64,000 nt of DNA from Allobosea sp. Root483D1 (lineage in GTDB: Bacteria > Pseudomonadota > Alphaproteobacteria > Rhizobiales > Beijerinckiaceae): NCBI RefSeq assembly GCF_001429505.1, contig NZ_LMJW01000019.1, positions 30,364-94,363 of the forward strand. The letters run 5' to 3'. Below the pieces are notes generated by a model. The model was not told the DNA's origin. It made no database searches and saw only the letters and a list, made by a program, of their open reading frames with translations. Both the position numbers and the translations under genes were made by a program. Shown here piece by piece: positions 52,572 to 61,327 of the stretch. The stretch's first letter is position 1. Every line of letters begins with the position of its first letter.

Positions 52572-54086
52572 CTACCTGACGAGTTCGATCTCGCCGGGCC
52601 GCCAGCTCTTGTCGAACCACGGTTCCAGCGGTCCGTAGAGGCGCAGGAGCATGAACCAGCCCTTGCCCGGGATTGTCTGCACCCAATTGTTTTCCATCCC
52701 AGCCGGAGCCTTGGGCCCGAAATAGACGTCCACCGAACCATCCGCATTGGTCTTGACGCCTGTGCTCTGGCTACTGACGCTCGGGGCCTGTTGGTCGGTC
52801 TGCACCATCGAGCGGCTCTGGTTGTCGTAGACGATGACCGACCAGAAATCCTTGACCGGGATGTTGGGAGGCAAGCGCAACTTATAGTTCTTGCCGCCGT
52901 CCAAGGGATCGCCCTTCGCATCCTGCACCGACCAGGGATATTGCGAGCCCTTGCCCACCATCTTCTCCTCCATTGCCGGGGTCACGGCGATGGCGAAGTA
53001 GTAAAAGAAGACTGCGCCGTCCAGGTTGCTGACACCAGGCGCAGACTCGAATTTGTAGCCACCCAAAAACGGCAGACGCCACGCACTATCGGGATAGAAA
53101 TACGCATCCTTCGGGCGAATCTTGAAGGCAATCGTGCGCGCGGTGACGGCACCAATGTTGGCGGCGTCGGTGAGTATCTTCTTCATCCGCTCATCGGGAT
53201 TGAAGGGCTGCCCCTTGACGATGCCAATCGAGGCGAAGAGACCCAAGGTGGTGGGATCGGAACCGTCCGCCGGCTCTTCCTGGATAACCTGGTTCAACAG
53301 GCTCCAAAACGAGTAGTCACCGGGTGAGACGAAGTTCGATGGAATTCCGGAGGCATTGGCGAATTTCATCGGCGGCGGGTTGGCAGCCTCAGCCAAGGGA
53401 TAGATCCGCAGGTTTTTCTTGACCGCATCGACGGCAGGTTGCGTGGAGCCGTCTACAAGGAATGCGCGAAAGACGAAGTAGCTGCCGAAGGTGCTCGGCC
53501 GCAAAACGTGATATCCGACGGGTATGTCGCCCTTAAAGCCGGGCGGCACCAGAAGGTACTTGCCGCCCTCGCCCTTGTCGGCCCCGGTGATGCCGATGTC
53601 GCCCACCCACTTGTACCAGAAGTCGTCGACAGTCCCGAGCACCTTGGGCGGAACCTCAGCGACGACTGGACCCTTGCTCGTGTCGACCCAGATGAAGTTG
53701 TAGATCGTGTTGTCGTTGGCCGTCAGCGCGACGGTCTTGGAATCCAACAGGCTTTCCCAGATCACGTTGGTCTGATTATCGGGTCCGAACTTGCGCAGCG
53801 AGTCGCGCATCCCGGCCTGATTGACGATCGGAATCGCCAGCAGATAAGCCTGTAGCGCACGCGAGCGGTCCAGATTGTCGTAGATTTTCTCAACGGTGTC
53901 CGCTGAGGGGTAGCCGTAATTGAGATTGAGCGTCCCGATAGAGGATTCGATCTCGTCCGGTACGGCGACGCCCGGTGCGAACGGCGTCGTCATTTTCATC
54001 TGCGGCGCCGGTTGAGCAGAAGCGGTGGCCAGGCCTATCAGTAACACTGCGGCGGTGGCGTAAAGCAGTCTCGTCGTGTGTGTCAT
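52572..54086 (-). CDS. exported DUF1254/DUF1214 protein, full length
   Basis: This 504-residue protein has a signal peptide (LLYATAAVLLIGLATASAQ), an N-terminal DUF1254 domain (about 60-200, with NDNTIYNFIWVDTSKGP) and a C-terminal DUF1214 domain (about 370-495, with KDFWSVIVYDNQSR and FMLLRLYGPL). Function of the family is not settled. AGGGGGAA precedes ATG 54086. It is the second member of this family in the window, besides 7554-8570, and is much longer. Confidence 0.92.
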   Translation of the reverse strand: MTHTTRLLYATAAVLLIGLATASAQPAPQMKMTTPFAPGVAVPDEIESSIGTLNLNYGYPSADTVEKIYDNLDRSRALQAYLLAIPIVNQAGMRDSLRKFGPDNQTNVIWESLLDSKTVALTANDNTIYNFIWVDTSKGPVVAEVPPKVLGTVDDFWYKWVGDIGITGADKGEGGKYLLVPPGFKGDIPVGYHVLRPSTFGSYFVFRAFLVDGSTQPAVDAVKKNLRIYPLAEAANPPPMKFANASGIPSNFVSPGDYSFWSLLNQVIQEEPADGSDPTTLGLFASIGIVKGQPFNPDERMKKILTDAANIGAVTARTIAFKIRPKDAYFYPDSAWRLPFLGGYKFESAPGVSNLDGAVFFYYFAIAVTPAMEEKMVGKGSQYPWSVQDAKGDPLDGGKNYKLRLPPNIPVKDFWSVIVYDNQSRSMVQTDQQAPSVSSQSTGVKTNADGSVDVYFGPKAPAGMENNWVQTIPGKGWFMLLRLYGPLEPWFDKSWRPGEIELVR

Positions 54087-54392
54087 TGCTTCCCCCTGTC
54101 GACAGCCACTGCAACCATCGGTGGTTTCCCACGCGGCAGTCAATCGCAACAGACGCGTTAGCGCCGCGACAGCGTTGCGCTATTCATTTTGCGCCAAGTT
54201 TGAAGTGCCCACGACCCCAGTCCTCCTTAGATAGAGGATTGAGTGGACGGCTGCTTAAAACGGGAGAAGCCGGCTACGCGGAAGCAGACACTCCGAAAGC
54301 CCGCTGTGGGCCAACTCCGGCCACCAGCTCCCGATCTTCCAGTGTCGCAGTTGGGTCGGACGTAGACATCATACCAGGCGGTAGACCGTCGC
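54087..54392. other. intergenic region without a gene
   Basis: I see no open frame worth calling, and no tRNA or strong hairpin. The promoter of the DUF1254 gene should lie near its right end on the minus strand. Confidence 0.4.
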
Positions 54393-54447
54393 CTAGTCTG
54401 CCTTGTCGCGCAGACCCTTGGACGAAGCGCGGCGCAGCTTTCGTCAT
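54393..54447 (-). pseudogene. relic of a second DNA ligase C-terminus
   Basis: Read on the minus strand, it gives a one-base-shifted HD, then KLRRASSKGLRDKAD and a stop, matching HDEKLRHASFKGLREGAD at the end of the ligase gene 450 bases away. The nucleotide match is visible over about 45 bases. Nothing else of the copy remains. Confidence 0.4.
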
Positions 54448-54463
54448 GCGCCCTGTGTTTCTG

Positions 54464-54724
54464 TTAGTCAGTCGCCACCGGGAGAGCTAGCACGCGACCC
54501 GTTACGGCGAGATGCTCGTCGCTGCGGTTTAAAACCACCACCACGACGGACGAGCCGTCATCGCAATCGACGATCAGCCGACGGCAAAACGCGACGTCAT
54601 CGAATGCTGCTGTGTCGAGGAGCAGATAGCCGGCTCGGCGGTCGTCATGATGGGAGGTGAACTGATAGGAGACCTCGGTCCTGCGCCCATTGCGCAGGTT
54701 CAAGTGGCACTTCCCGGTAAGCAT
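54464..54724 (-). CDS. small hypothetical protein
   Basis: The 86-residue product (MLTGKCHLNLRNGRRTEVSY) is strand-rich (LIVDCDDGSSVVVVVLN) and basic at the start. GGGAG precedes ATG 54724. It ends near the ligase relic. No family recognised. Confidence 0.55.
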   Translation of the reverse strand: MLTGKCHLNLRNGRRTEVSYQFTSHHDDRRAGYLLLDTAAFDDVAFCRRLIVDCDDGSSVVVVVLNRSDEHLAVTGRVLALPVATD

Positions 54725-54858
54725 AGCCTGTCTCCCACCTAGTGGAGTCGACATGCGTAGCCCGCGGTCATTTCCAGAAGCGGTATGGAGACAACGGCCA
54801 ACCAGTGGAGCGCGTTTTCTAGCTCCTTGTCTATGTATCAGGGCGCGCCGTGCCGAGG

Positions 54859-55902
54859 TCAGGACACCCGGAAGATGGTGACCTTGTCCGCTCCCTCGCG
54901 TAGGCCTTTGAACGACGCATGGCGCAGCTTCTCGTCATGGGTCCAGCCCCGATAGGCGATCTCGGCCGCGAGCTTCGGTTTCACCCAGACGACGCCCTTG
55001 CGGCTCAAGCCACGCGCCGGCGGCGATGCGGATGTGATCCTATCCAGCTGCTTGCGAAGCGCCGTCGCGCTGGTGTGCGAGAAGCCCGTGCCGACGCTCC
55101 CAACATAGGTCAGGCCGTAGTTTCCGTTCCCCGCCAGCAGCAGTCGGCCGATGCGGCCCAGAGCCGCGCTGGAGGGCTCGTAGCCGATGATCAGGAAGGT
55201 GTCGGACTGGACGCATTTGATCTTGAGCCAGTCGCCGCCCCGGCCCGACCGGTAAGGGGCATCGCGGCGCTTGGCGATGATGCCCTCTAGGCCAAGCCGG
55301 CAGGCTTCGGCCAGGAACGCGGCGCCGTCAGCCTCGACCTCCTCGCTCAAGCGGATCATTCCGACCTCGCCGGCAAGAAGACCCTCGAGCATGCCGCGCC
55401 GCTCATCCAGCGCCATCCGGGTCAGATCATGTCCGTTGAGGTAAAGCAGATCGAAGGCGAAGAGCATGGCGCGCTCGGCCTTGGCCTTGCCGCCGCGACC
55501 GCCGAGCGCCTGCTGCAACAGTCCGAAATCGGATCGGCCGGCCTCGTCGAGAACAACCGCCTCGCCATCGAGGATGAAGCTTGCCGCATCGAGCTCGGCT
55601 GCTTCCGCGGCGATCGAGGGGAAGCGATGCGTCCAGTCGTGGCCGCCGCGGGTGATGATCCGCACGCCGCTGGCATCGCCATGGACCGCCAGGCGGTAGC
55701 CGTCCCACTTCACCTCGAAGGCCCAATCCGGACTGCTCGGCGCCTTCGATTGCAGGAGAGCCAGGCAAGGCTCAATCCGTGCTGGCATAGGATCTGTGAA
55801 GAGGTCGGATTTGGCAGCGCCGCGCCGCGGTTTGACGGGGGCGCTTCGTAGCGCCTCGCCAGCTGGCATAGCCTTCAGGACACGACGCGGCTGCCTCGCC
55901 AT
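54859..55902 (-). CDS. ATP-dependent DNA ligase, LigC/LigD-like
   Basis: This 347-residue enzyme has the lysine motif EVKWDGYRLAVHG (nucleotidyl-acceptor Lys) at about residue 65, then SFILDGEAVVLDE, LGLEGIIAKRRDAPYRSG and WLKIKC, in the order of ATP-dependent ligases, followed by the OB-fold domain ending GWTHDEKLRHASFKGLR. It corresponds to the ligase domain of LigD, without polymerase or nuclease domains. Such ligases act in non-homologous end joining and are often controlled by general stress factors. A perfect EcfG promoter stands 36 bases upstream of ATG 55902. No ku gene is in the window. Confidence 0.92.
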   Translation of the reverse strand: MARQPRRVLKAMPAGEALRSAPVKPRRGAAKSDLFTDPMPARIEPCLALLQSKAPSSPDWAFEVKWDGYRLAVHGDASGVRIITRGGHDWTHRFPSIAAEAAELDAASFILDGEAVVLDEAGRSDFGLLQQALGGRGGKAKAERAMLFAFDLLYLNGHDLTRMALDERRGMLEGLLAGEVGMIRLSEEVEADGAAFLAEACRLGLEGIIAKRRDAPYRSGRGGDWLKIKCVQSDTFLIIGYEPSSAALGRIGRLLLAGNGNYGLTYVGSVGTGFSHTSATALRKQLDRITSASPPARGLSRKGVVWVKPKLAAEIAYRGWTHDEKLRHASFKGLREGADKVTIFRVS

Positions 55903-55937
55903 ACACAACACCACTGGACGCACCGAACTGGCGACTG

Positions 55938-55962
55938 AACGTTAGCCGGCCGGCCGCGTTCC
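55938..55962 (-). promoter_or_regulatory. EcfG-type (general stress) promoter of the ligase gene
   Basis: Minus strand: GGAAC (55962-55958), 16 bases, CGTT (55941-55938): a perfect match to the consensus for the alphaproteobacterial general stress sigma factor. The ligase ATG is 36 bases further on. Confidence 0.82.
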
Positions 55963-55992
55963 GGCTCATGACGAAGAATCTAACGACCGATC

Positions 55993-56017
55993 GGAACGCC
56001 AGCGCTGCAAGGCAGTT
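55993..56017 (+). promoter_or_regulatory. candidate EcfG promoter, divergent
   Basis: GGAAC, 16 bases, AGTT: one mismatch in the -10. It precedes the 56045 gene by 28 bases. It stands back to back with the ligase promoter. Confidence 0.45.
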
Positions 56018-56044
56018 CCGTGAACAGTTGCGTTGGAGGTTGTC

Positions 56045-56296
56045 ATGCGTTCTCAGCCAAAACGGTCCGGCCCCAGCTATCAGGTCACCGAGCGTACGCC
56101 TCGCCGGCGAGAACTCTACCGAGAACCCTGCCAGGACGAAGAAGGCAATCGCTACACCGTTATCGTCTATCGGCCCTTCCCGAAACTCGCGGTCACAAAA
56201 TATGAACTTGAGGACGGCACGCCGGTGCGCTTCATCGACGACTGCCTGTTCGAGATCGAATCGACACGTCTAACGCTCACCCGGTGCGGACTGTGA
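56045..56296 (+). CDS. small hypothetical protein (copy 1)
   Basis: The 83-residue product (MRSQPKRSGPSYQVTERTPR) has a basic head and a strand-rich core (NRYTVIVYRPFPKLAVTKYE). A decayed copy follows at 57489. GGAGG precedes the ATG. Stop overlaps the next GTG (GTGA). Confidence 0.6.
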   Translation: MRSQPKRSGPSYQVTERTPRRRELYREPCQDEEGNRYTVIVYRPFPKLAVTKYELEDGTPVRFIDDCLFEIESTRLTLTRCGL

Positions 56297-56571
56297 CGAC
56301 CCGATACCTAGACAATCATCCTATGGTCTTCTCCCACCTTGCCGGTCGCGAAGTCTCGACTTGGTCAAGCGAGTGGGTGCGGCAGTGCGAGGTCGACACG
56401 CTACTTGCCATGCCTCTGCCCCGACGGCTGCGCTTCCTGAATGGGTCTGGCAATCCGGAGGATGGCCGCGACGGCAGGCCGCTCGAAGCCGTCCGCGGCC
56501 CAGCTGGCGCCGCGGCGTTGGCGGCCGATCTGGAGCGAATGGAGCAGATCTTGGGCAAGAAGGTGAACTGA
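56293..56571 (+). CDS. small hypothetical protein
   Basis: The 92-residue product (VTTRYLDNHPMVFSHLAGRE) is mixed alpha/beta, with a helical C-terminus (AALAADLERMEQILGKKVN). GTG start overlaps the previous stop. No family recognised. Confidence 0.55.
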   Translation: MTTRYLDNHPMVFSHLAGREVSTWSSEWVRQCEVDTLLAMPLPRRLRFLNGSGNPEDGRDGRPLEAVRGPAGAAALAADLERMEQILGKKVN

Positions 56572-56652
56572 AAGCAGTGGCTATGAGGGCCTACGGAGAC
56601 GCGCGTTAGCTGCGCCAAACGGTCACAGGCGATCGGGCTGGACCAGAGGCGC

Positions 56653-56943
56653 CTAGTGGCCGCCCTTCGCGCCTGGCGACGCGTCTTCCATCAGACGCGC
56701 CATTAAAAGCTGATCGAGAGAATCCAGCAAGTTCCTCAGACCTTCGACGGGCATCACAAGACGAGCTCGAACTACGGCCTCGATGGATAGTTGTGCGGTT
56801 GACCCGGACAACATTTTCTCTGCGACCGGTCGTCCGTGGGTGAAAGTAAGGGTGGCGAATTCGCCCGTCACAGAGCAGTTGAACGGACCCGCGACAACCG
56901 TCTCAGGAATGTTGTCGGGATCGACGACACGAATGTGGCTCAT
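56653..56943 (-). CDS. small hypothetical protein
   Basis: The 96-residue product (MSHIRVVDPDNIPETVVAGP) has a strand block (FNCSVTGEFATLTFTHG) and a C-terminal helix. It resembles short phage proteins of the 50240 type in layout, but not closely in sequence. No firm family. Confidence 0.5.
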   Translation of the reverse strand: MSHIRVVDPDNIPETVVAGPFNCSVTGEFATLTFTHGRPVAEKMLSGSTAQLSIEAVVRARLVMPVEGLRNLLDSLDQLLMARLMEDASPGAKGGH

Positions 56944-57102
56944 GGCTTCGCTGCGATTGCACCATTCGGAGAATTTCGACCTCTCGCCGGTATGCGCTGG
57001 GGGCGACTGCACCGGCGAGAGGCAGGGCGCTGCTGGGAATGCGCCACCGCAAGGCGAACACGCCGCAGGGAAAAGGCCGGGCCGGGGCTGAAGAAGGCCC
57101 TC

Positions 57103-57327
57103 TCAGGCTTTGGCGGCCGGCAAGCTATCGATTGAGAGGAAATCGCGCGCCTGGCAATAGCTCTTCGCCGCGGGCAAAAATCGATACCAAGCCGGCTTGC
57201 CATTAACTCCTGGTGTCGCCGAGTGGAGATAGAGGACATCGTCACCACCTTCGATCAGGGCGTCAGGATCGATCCTGGCAGCTCGGCAAAGCGCTCTGGC
57301 GATATGCTCGATGCGGGCCTCGTCCAT
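57103..57327 (-). CDS. small hypothetical protein
   Basis: The 74-residue product (MDEARIEHIARALCRAARID) is a helical head with an ILE-like GGDDVLYLHSATPGV strand, then KPAWYRFLPAAKSYCQARDF. GGGGTCC precedes the ATG. A phage-style small gene. No named family. Confidence 0.5.
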   Translation of the reverse strand: MDEARIEHIARALCRAARIDPDALIEGGDDVLYLHSATPGVNGKPAWYRFLPAAKSYCQARDFLSIDSLPAAKA

Positions 57328-57488
57328 TTCTTGGACCCCTACCCAACGAGAATGATGAAAGGCCTTGGCGCTAGTGGGCGCGGCGCTAATCACCAACAAC
57401 GTTTGGCGAGCAAAGTTCCACCCGTACCCGGAACCTTTGCTAGCGCCCGGCATTGCAGCCAGCAGTACCAGTTGCGTTGGAGAATGCG

Positions 57489-57635
57489 ATGCGTGCCCAG
57501 CCGAAGCACGCCAGGCTCAGCTACAAAGGCCCAGCAGCCCGGCCTCCGACCGCCAGGAGATATATCGAGAGCTTTGCCAGGACGACGACGGCAACTTACA
57601 CCGTGTCGCTTGAACCAATAGCCGAACGGCGATGA
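57489..57635 (+). pseudogene. decayed copy of the 56045 gene
   Basis: The start MRAQPKHARLSYKGP and the surrounding CAGTTGCGTTGGAG repeat match the intact gene at 56045. The middle part EIYRELCQDDDGN lies in another frame, and the end returns to the first frame. Two frame changes mark it as a broken duplicate. Confidence 0.6.
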
Positions 57636-57675
57636 TAGCAAGTGAGTCTGCAGGCGGTGTAATAGCAATCCAAGA

Positions 57676-57706
57676 AAGGCCCGCCGAACAACGCCCGGCG
57701 AGCCTT
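57676..57706 (-). terminator. intrinsic terminator of the DUF892 gene
   Basis: On the minus strand, AAGGCTCGCCG pairs with CGGCGGGCCTT across a 9-base loop (one G-T pair), followed by TCTT. It lies 18 bases beyond the DUF892 stop. Confidence 0.8.
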
Positions 57707-57723
57707 CCTCGAATCTCTTTGGA

Positions 57724-58230
57724 TCAGGCCGCTTTGGCGACAGCCGCGGAGTTTGCCGGCTCGCCGAGCTGTGTCAGCAGCTTGTCGGTCTTGGTCTCCT
57801 CGGCGAGTGTCGCATCGAGCAGCGCTACCGCTTCCTTGTGGCCGAGCTGCTTGGCCCAGGATTTGAGCGTGCCGTAACGCGTCATCTCATAGTGCTCGAC
57901 CGCCTGTGCGGAGGCGACGAGCCCGGCGTCCAGCGCGGGGCTGTCGGCATAATCCTCAATGACGGCCTTGCCTTCCTCGAGAATGCCGAGGATCGCGTCG
58001 CAGGTCTTGCCGCGGGGGGCCTTGCCGATCACTTCGAAGACGTCGCTCAGACGCTCGACATGGATCTCGGTCTCGGTGCGGTGGGTCTCGAAAGCCTTCT
58101 TCAGTTCGGGCGACTTTGCCGCCTTCGCCATCTTGGGCAGCGCCTTCAGGATCTGCTTTTCGGCGTAATAGACGTCCTTGAGCATGTCGTGAAACATGTC
58201 ATCGAGGGCTTTGGGTGCAGTCGTGGCCAT
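57724..58230 (-). CDS. DUF892 (YciE/YciF-like) ferritin-like protein
   Basis: This 168-residue four-helix protein matches DUF892 (PF05974): FHDMLKDVYYAEKQILKALP, LKKAFETHRTETEIHVERL, GLVASAQAVEHYEMTRYGTL. Family members are stress-induced and bind a diiron centre. GGAGAG precedes ATG 58230. It lies 37 bases downstream of the membrane protein gene on the same strand, so both are driven by the EcfG promoter at 59244. Confidence 0.92.
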   Translation of the reverse strand: MATTAPKALDDMFHDMLKDVYYAEKQILKALPKMAKAAKSPELKKAFETHRTETEIHVERLSDVFEVIGKAPRGKTCDAILGILEEGKAVIEDYADSPALDAGLVASAQAVEHYEMTRYGTLKSWAKQLGHKEAVALLDATLAEETKTDKLLTQLGEPANSAAVAKAA

Positions 58231-58267
58231 TTTGGTCTCTCCAGGTTTCAGGGTGTAGGCGTGGTGA

Positions 58268-59173
58268 TCAGGCCTCGGCCTTGTCGCGGGCACGGCCGCC
58301 GACGGTCGCGCCATAGCTCGAAGCCAGCGCGCCGATCAGCATCGCGATGAAGGTCGCCAGGGCGAAGGAGGCGGCTCCCTTGCGGGCAGCGTCCGCCGTC
58401 TCGCGCGCTGTCTGCTCGGCCTTAGCGGCGGCTTCCTTGGTCTTGGCTATGGCGTCGTTGATGCGCTTTTCGGCGTCAGGCGGGCTGATGCCAGTCTGAG
58501 TCGCGATGACGCTGGCGACGTAGGTCTTGTCGGCTGGGGCCATATCGCCGCTGCGAATGCTCATAGCGACGATGCGGCCGACCTCGGCGCGGGCCGGAGC
58601 CGTGTCGGTGGACGACGGAGCCGGGCGATCTGCGCGGAACAGTGTGTCCGTCACGTAAGCTGACAGGTCGAGGTTGGACAGGTCGACGCGACCTGCGGCC
58701 TGGCTCGCTACACCGGAGACGGCCGAACCGAGACTCGATGCAGCATTGGCGCCGAGGCGGGCGGTGCCGCCAATGACCGCCGAGGCGGCTGATGCAAGAA
58801 GAACTGCACTGACGATCGCGCTGACGGCCCAAGTCATGAAGCCATGCGCCGTGTCGCGGAATGCGACCTCGTCGGTGTGGAGGCCGACACGCTTGGTGCG
58901 GAGCCGACCGGCTAGATAACCGCCGGCACCTGCAGAGATGAGATGAACGAGCGCCAGCCAAAGAAGGGCGGCGATGCCGAACGTAGCGGCGGTAACGCCT
59001 GCATTCGACCAGGGCGAAATGGACGTAAATCCAAGCCCGGCGCCTGCGGCGAGGAGCATCAGGGAGATGGACGCGCTGACCACAGCACCTCCCAGTACCG
59101 CACTCCAAGAAACAGCGGACGGCGCGCGTGCAATAGTGCCGTCGGCAGCGCCCCGGGAGGTATATTCTGTCAT
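58268..59173 (-). CDS. stress-linked membrane protein of unknown function
   Basis: This 301-residue protein has about five membrane segments (around residues 22-50, 62-90, 112-145 and 270-292) and a large Ala-rich, charged loop with a coiled-coil-like region (INDAIAKTKEAAAKAEQTAR). It resembles membrane proteins that accompany YciE/DUF892 genes in Hyphomicrobiales. An EcfG promoter lies 71 bases upstream, and DUF892 follows, so the operon is general-stress controlled. Function unknown. Confidence 0.75.
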   Translation of the reverse strand: MTEYTSRGAADGTIARAPSAVSWSAVLGGAVVSASISLMLLAAGAGLGFTSISPWSNAGVTAATFGIAALLWLALVHLISAGAGGYLAGRLRTKRVGLHTDEVAFRDTAHGFMTWAVSAIVSAVLLASAASAVIGGTARLGANAASSLGSAVSGVASQAAGRVDLSNLDLSAYVTDTLFRADRPAPSSTDTAPARAEVGRIVAMSIRSGDMAPADKTYVASVIATQTGISPPDAEKRINDAIAKTKEAAAKAEQTARETADAARKGAASFALATFIAMLIGALASSYGATVGGRARDKAEA

Positions 59174-59243
59174 GTGGATTGTACTTTAAAGGCGCCGCTG
59201 CGCGGCGCATTGCAGACGGCCCATTGACCGCCGATCTCGACAC

Positions 59244-59268
59244 AACGGGCGAAAGACCTGCGTGTTCC
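59244..59268 (-). promoter_or_regulatory. EcfG-type promoter of the membrane protein/DUF892 operon
   Basis: Minus strand: GGAAC (59268-59264), 16 bases, CGTT (59247-59244), a perfect consensus, 71 bases before the operon start. Confidence 0.85.
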
Positions 59269-59327
59269 CTGATCTCAACCCGCAGCGGGGGTGCCGCCGC
59301 GGTCCGTTGATAAACGCTTGCGGCACG

Positions 59328-59352
59328 GGAACAGATCAACGCACCCTTTGTT
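59328..59352 (+). promoter_or_regulatory. EcfG-type promoter of the alcohol dehydrogenase
   Basis: GGAAC (59328-59332), 16 bases, TGTT (59349-59352). Only the first base of the -10 differs from CGTT. It precedes the alcohol dehydrogenase start by 84 bases and lies back to back with the promoter at 59244. Confidence 0.65.
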
Positions 59353-59436
59353 GAGTCGTGATGCTCAACGTTACGAGCTTGTCGTCAACCTCCGGCTCGC
59401 GGTGGGGTCCCTCAACCCGCTTTGAAAGGATGACGC

Positions 59437-60606
59437 ATGCGTGCGCTCTGTTGGCATGGAAAAGGCGACGTTCGGGTCGATACGGTTCCCGACCCGCAAA
59501 TCCAGCATCCTCGAGATGCGATCATCAAGATCACTTGCTGCGCAATCTGTGGTTCCGACCTGCACCTCCTCGATGGCTATCAGCCGACGATGGAGAGTGG
59601 CGACATTCTCGGTCACGAGAACATGGGCGAGGTCATCGAGCTCGGCTCGGAAGTGACCAACTTGCGTATCGGCGACCGCGTCGTCGTGCCGTTCACCATC
59701 AGCTGCGGCGATTGCTGGTTCTGCAAGAAGGGCATGTTCTCGGCTTGTGACCGGACCAACCCGAACGCCAAGATGGCGGCGAAGGCGATGGGCCAGTCGC
59801 CGGCGGGGCTCTTCGGCTTCAGTCATATGATGGGCGGCTATAGCGGTGGCCAGGCCGAGTATCTGCGTGTTCCGATGGCCGATGTCGGACCGATCAAGGT
59901 GCCTGACAGCGTCAGCGACGAGCAGGCTCTGTTCCTGTCCGACATCTTTCCCACGGGCTACATGGCCGCAGAGAACGCGCAGATACAGGACGGCGATTTC
60001 GTCGCGATCTGGGGCTGCGGGCCGGTCGGTCAGTTCGCGATACGCTCGGCCTTCATGCTCGGCGCTGGCCGGGTCGTCGCCATTGACGAGGTGCCGGAAC
60101 GGTTGGCCATGGCTGAGGCTGGTGGGGCCGAGACGATCGATTTCTCCAAGACCGACGTCTACGACCAGCTCATGGCCCTGACCAATGGTCGCGGTCCCGA
60201 CAGCTGTATCGATGCAGTCGGCTGCGAGGCCTCGGGACACGGCGCGGCGGATGCCATCCTCGACAAGGTTAAGGCTGCGACATTCCTTGCAACCGACCGC
60301 ATGCATGTGCTGCGGGAAGCGATCATGTGCTGCCGTAAGGGCGGCACCATCTCGATCCCGGGGGTGTATGTCGGCATGGCCGACAAGCTTCCGATCGGCG
60401 CTGCAATGAACAAGGGCCTGACTTTCAAAATGGGCCAGACCCATGTCCAGGCCTATACAAAGCCGTTACTTGCGAAGATCGAGGCAGGCCTCATCGATCC
60501 GAGCTTCGTCGTCACGCATCCGGCCAGCCTCGAAGACGCGCCCGCCATGTACAAGAAGTTCCGCGACAAGGAGGACGGCGTGATCAAGGTCGTCCTGCGC
60601 CCTTAG
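59437..60606 (+). CDS. zinc-dependent alcohol dehydrogenase (formaldehyde-dehydrogenase-like)
   Basis: This 389-residue MDR-superfamily enzyme has the catalytic-zinc ligands ([13 protein letters not shown] and GHENMGEV), the structural zinc Cys set ([15 protein letters not shown]) and the Rossmann motif [19 protein letters not shown]. The long insertion [20 protein letters not shown] places it near glutathione-independent formaldehyde dehydrogenases. It likely detoxifies aldehydes or oxidises alcohols with NAD(P). An EcfG promoter stands upstream, and the catalase relic follows at 50 bases. Confidence 0.93.
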   Translation: MRALCWHGKGDVRVDTVPDPQIQHPRDAIIKITCCAICGSDLHLLDGYQPTMESGDILGHENMGEVIELGSEVTNLRIGDRVVVPFTISCGDCWFCKKGMFSACDRTNPNAKMAAKAMGQSPAGLFGFSHMMGGYSGGQAEYLRVPMADVGPIKVPDSVSDEQALFLSDIFPTGYMAAENAQIQDGDFVAIWGCGPVGQFAIRSAFMLGAGRVVAIDEVPERLAMAEAGGAETIDFSKTDVYDQLMALTNGRGPDSCIDAVGCEASGHGAADAILDKVKAATFLATDRMHVLREAIMCCRKGGTISIPGVYVGMADKLPIGAAMNKGLTFKMGQTHVQAYTKPLLAKIEAGLIDPSFVVTHPASLEDAPAMYKKFRDKEDGVIKVVLRP

Positions 60607-60655
60607 GCGCGCGTTCTTCGCACTCCAAATCGGCTGGGGCAATGAGGAGACGATC

Positions 60656-60787
60656 ATGTTTCTACGTGTCGACAAGCTTTAGATAGACCTTCCCGCCCCG
60701 AAGAAGAAAGACGAGAACGCCGCGGCCGCGCTTCAGGAATTGCTCGGTGGAAAATACGGCGAGATGTCGACTCTCGGGACAGCATGA
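60656..60787 (+). pseudogene. manganese catalase relic with early nonsense codon
   Basis: The frame reads MFLRVDKL, then TAG at 60680-60682, then IDLPAPKKKDENAAAALQEL and LGGKYGEMSTLGTA, then stop. That is the N-terminus of a manganese (non-heme) catalase, where the ninth codon is normally Gln (CAG). The remaining, metal-binding part of the enzyme is missing. AATGAGGAG precedes the ATG. The intact gene probably once followed the alcohol dehydrogenase in this stress cluster. Confidence 0.82.
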
Positions 60788-60901
60788 GCGAACTCTTTGA
60801 GGGATTAGAAGCCTCAGCGCGCGAGATCTGCTCGGCTGGTCACAGTCGAACTTCACGAATTGCGAATCTTAGCGACAGCAGGTTCGTGACAAAGAAAAGG
60901 G

Positions 60902-61324
60902 CTAGTGCGTGTTGTTGTCGCGCTTGCCTGAAAGCGCGCGCTTGTGGCGGCGAACAACTGCAGCCGCCACCGCGGCCACGCCTGCTATCCCTGCGCCGGC
61001 CGCGAGCGCGGGCCATTTCGTGCGACGCAACATATAAGCTTCGTATTGAAGGTTCAGAGGTGCAGGCGCCGCCCGAGGTCGGTCGCCAACAATTCGCGCA
61101 GCCAGAAGGCAGCCCGCCGCTGCCAAAAGAAGGCCCCCGGCGATCGAAAGGCTGGCGAGAATCGAACCGTAGCGGAACATCAGCGCGGTGTAGCCGGCGT
61201 TGAGTGCGTAACCCAGGGCGAAGAACGTGATGAGGCCACTCAGCGCCATCAAGGCGTAGGACATCGCCGTCCGTTTGAGAGCTGCTGTTGCTCGTGCGGC
61301 AAAATAGGCGAGCAGGCCGCCCAC
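60902..61324 (-). CDS. YqjE-like (phage holin superfamily) membrane protein
   Basis: This 140-residue protein has two strong membrane segments (MSYALMALSGLITFFALGYA and LASLSIAGGLLLAAAGCLLA), followed by a third hydrophobic stretch before a basic tail (VVRRHKRALSGKRDNN). This matches DUF1469/YqjE proteins that accompany YqjD. GTG 61324 is the start, three bases behind the YqjD stop. Probably one operon with it under the EcfG promoter at 61649. Confidence 0.72.
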   Translation of the reverse strand: MGGLLAYFAARATAALKRTAMSYALMALSGLITFFALGYALNAGYTALMFRYGSILASLSIAGGLLLAAAGCLLAARIVGDRPRAAPAPLNLQYEAYMLRRTKWPALAAGAGIAGVAAVAAAVVRRHKRALSGKRDNNTH

Positions 61325-61327
61325 GAC

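Noticed and set aside
52383..53327. 314-codon plus-strand frame opposite the second DUF1254 gene
   Set aside because: Arg/His-rich shadow; the minus-strand gene has a signal peptide, ribosome site and both domains.
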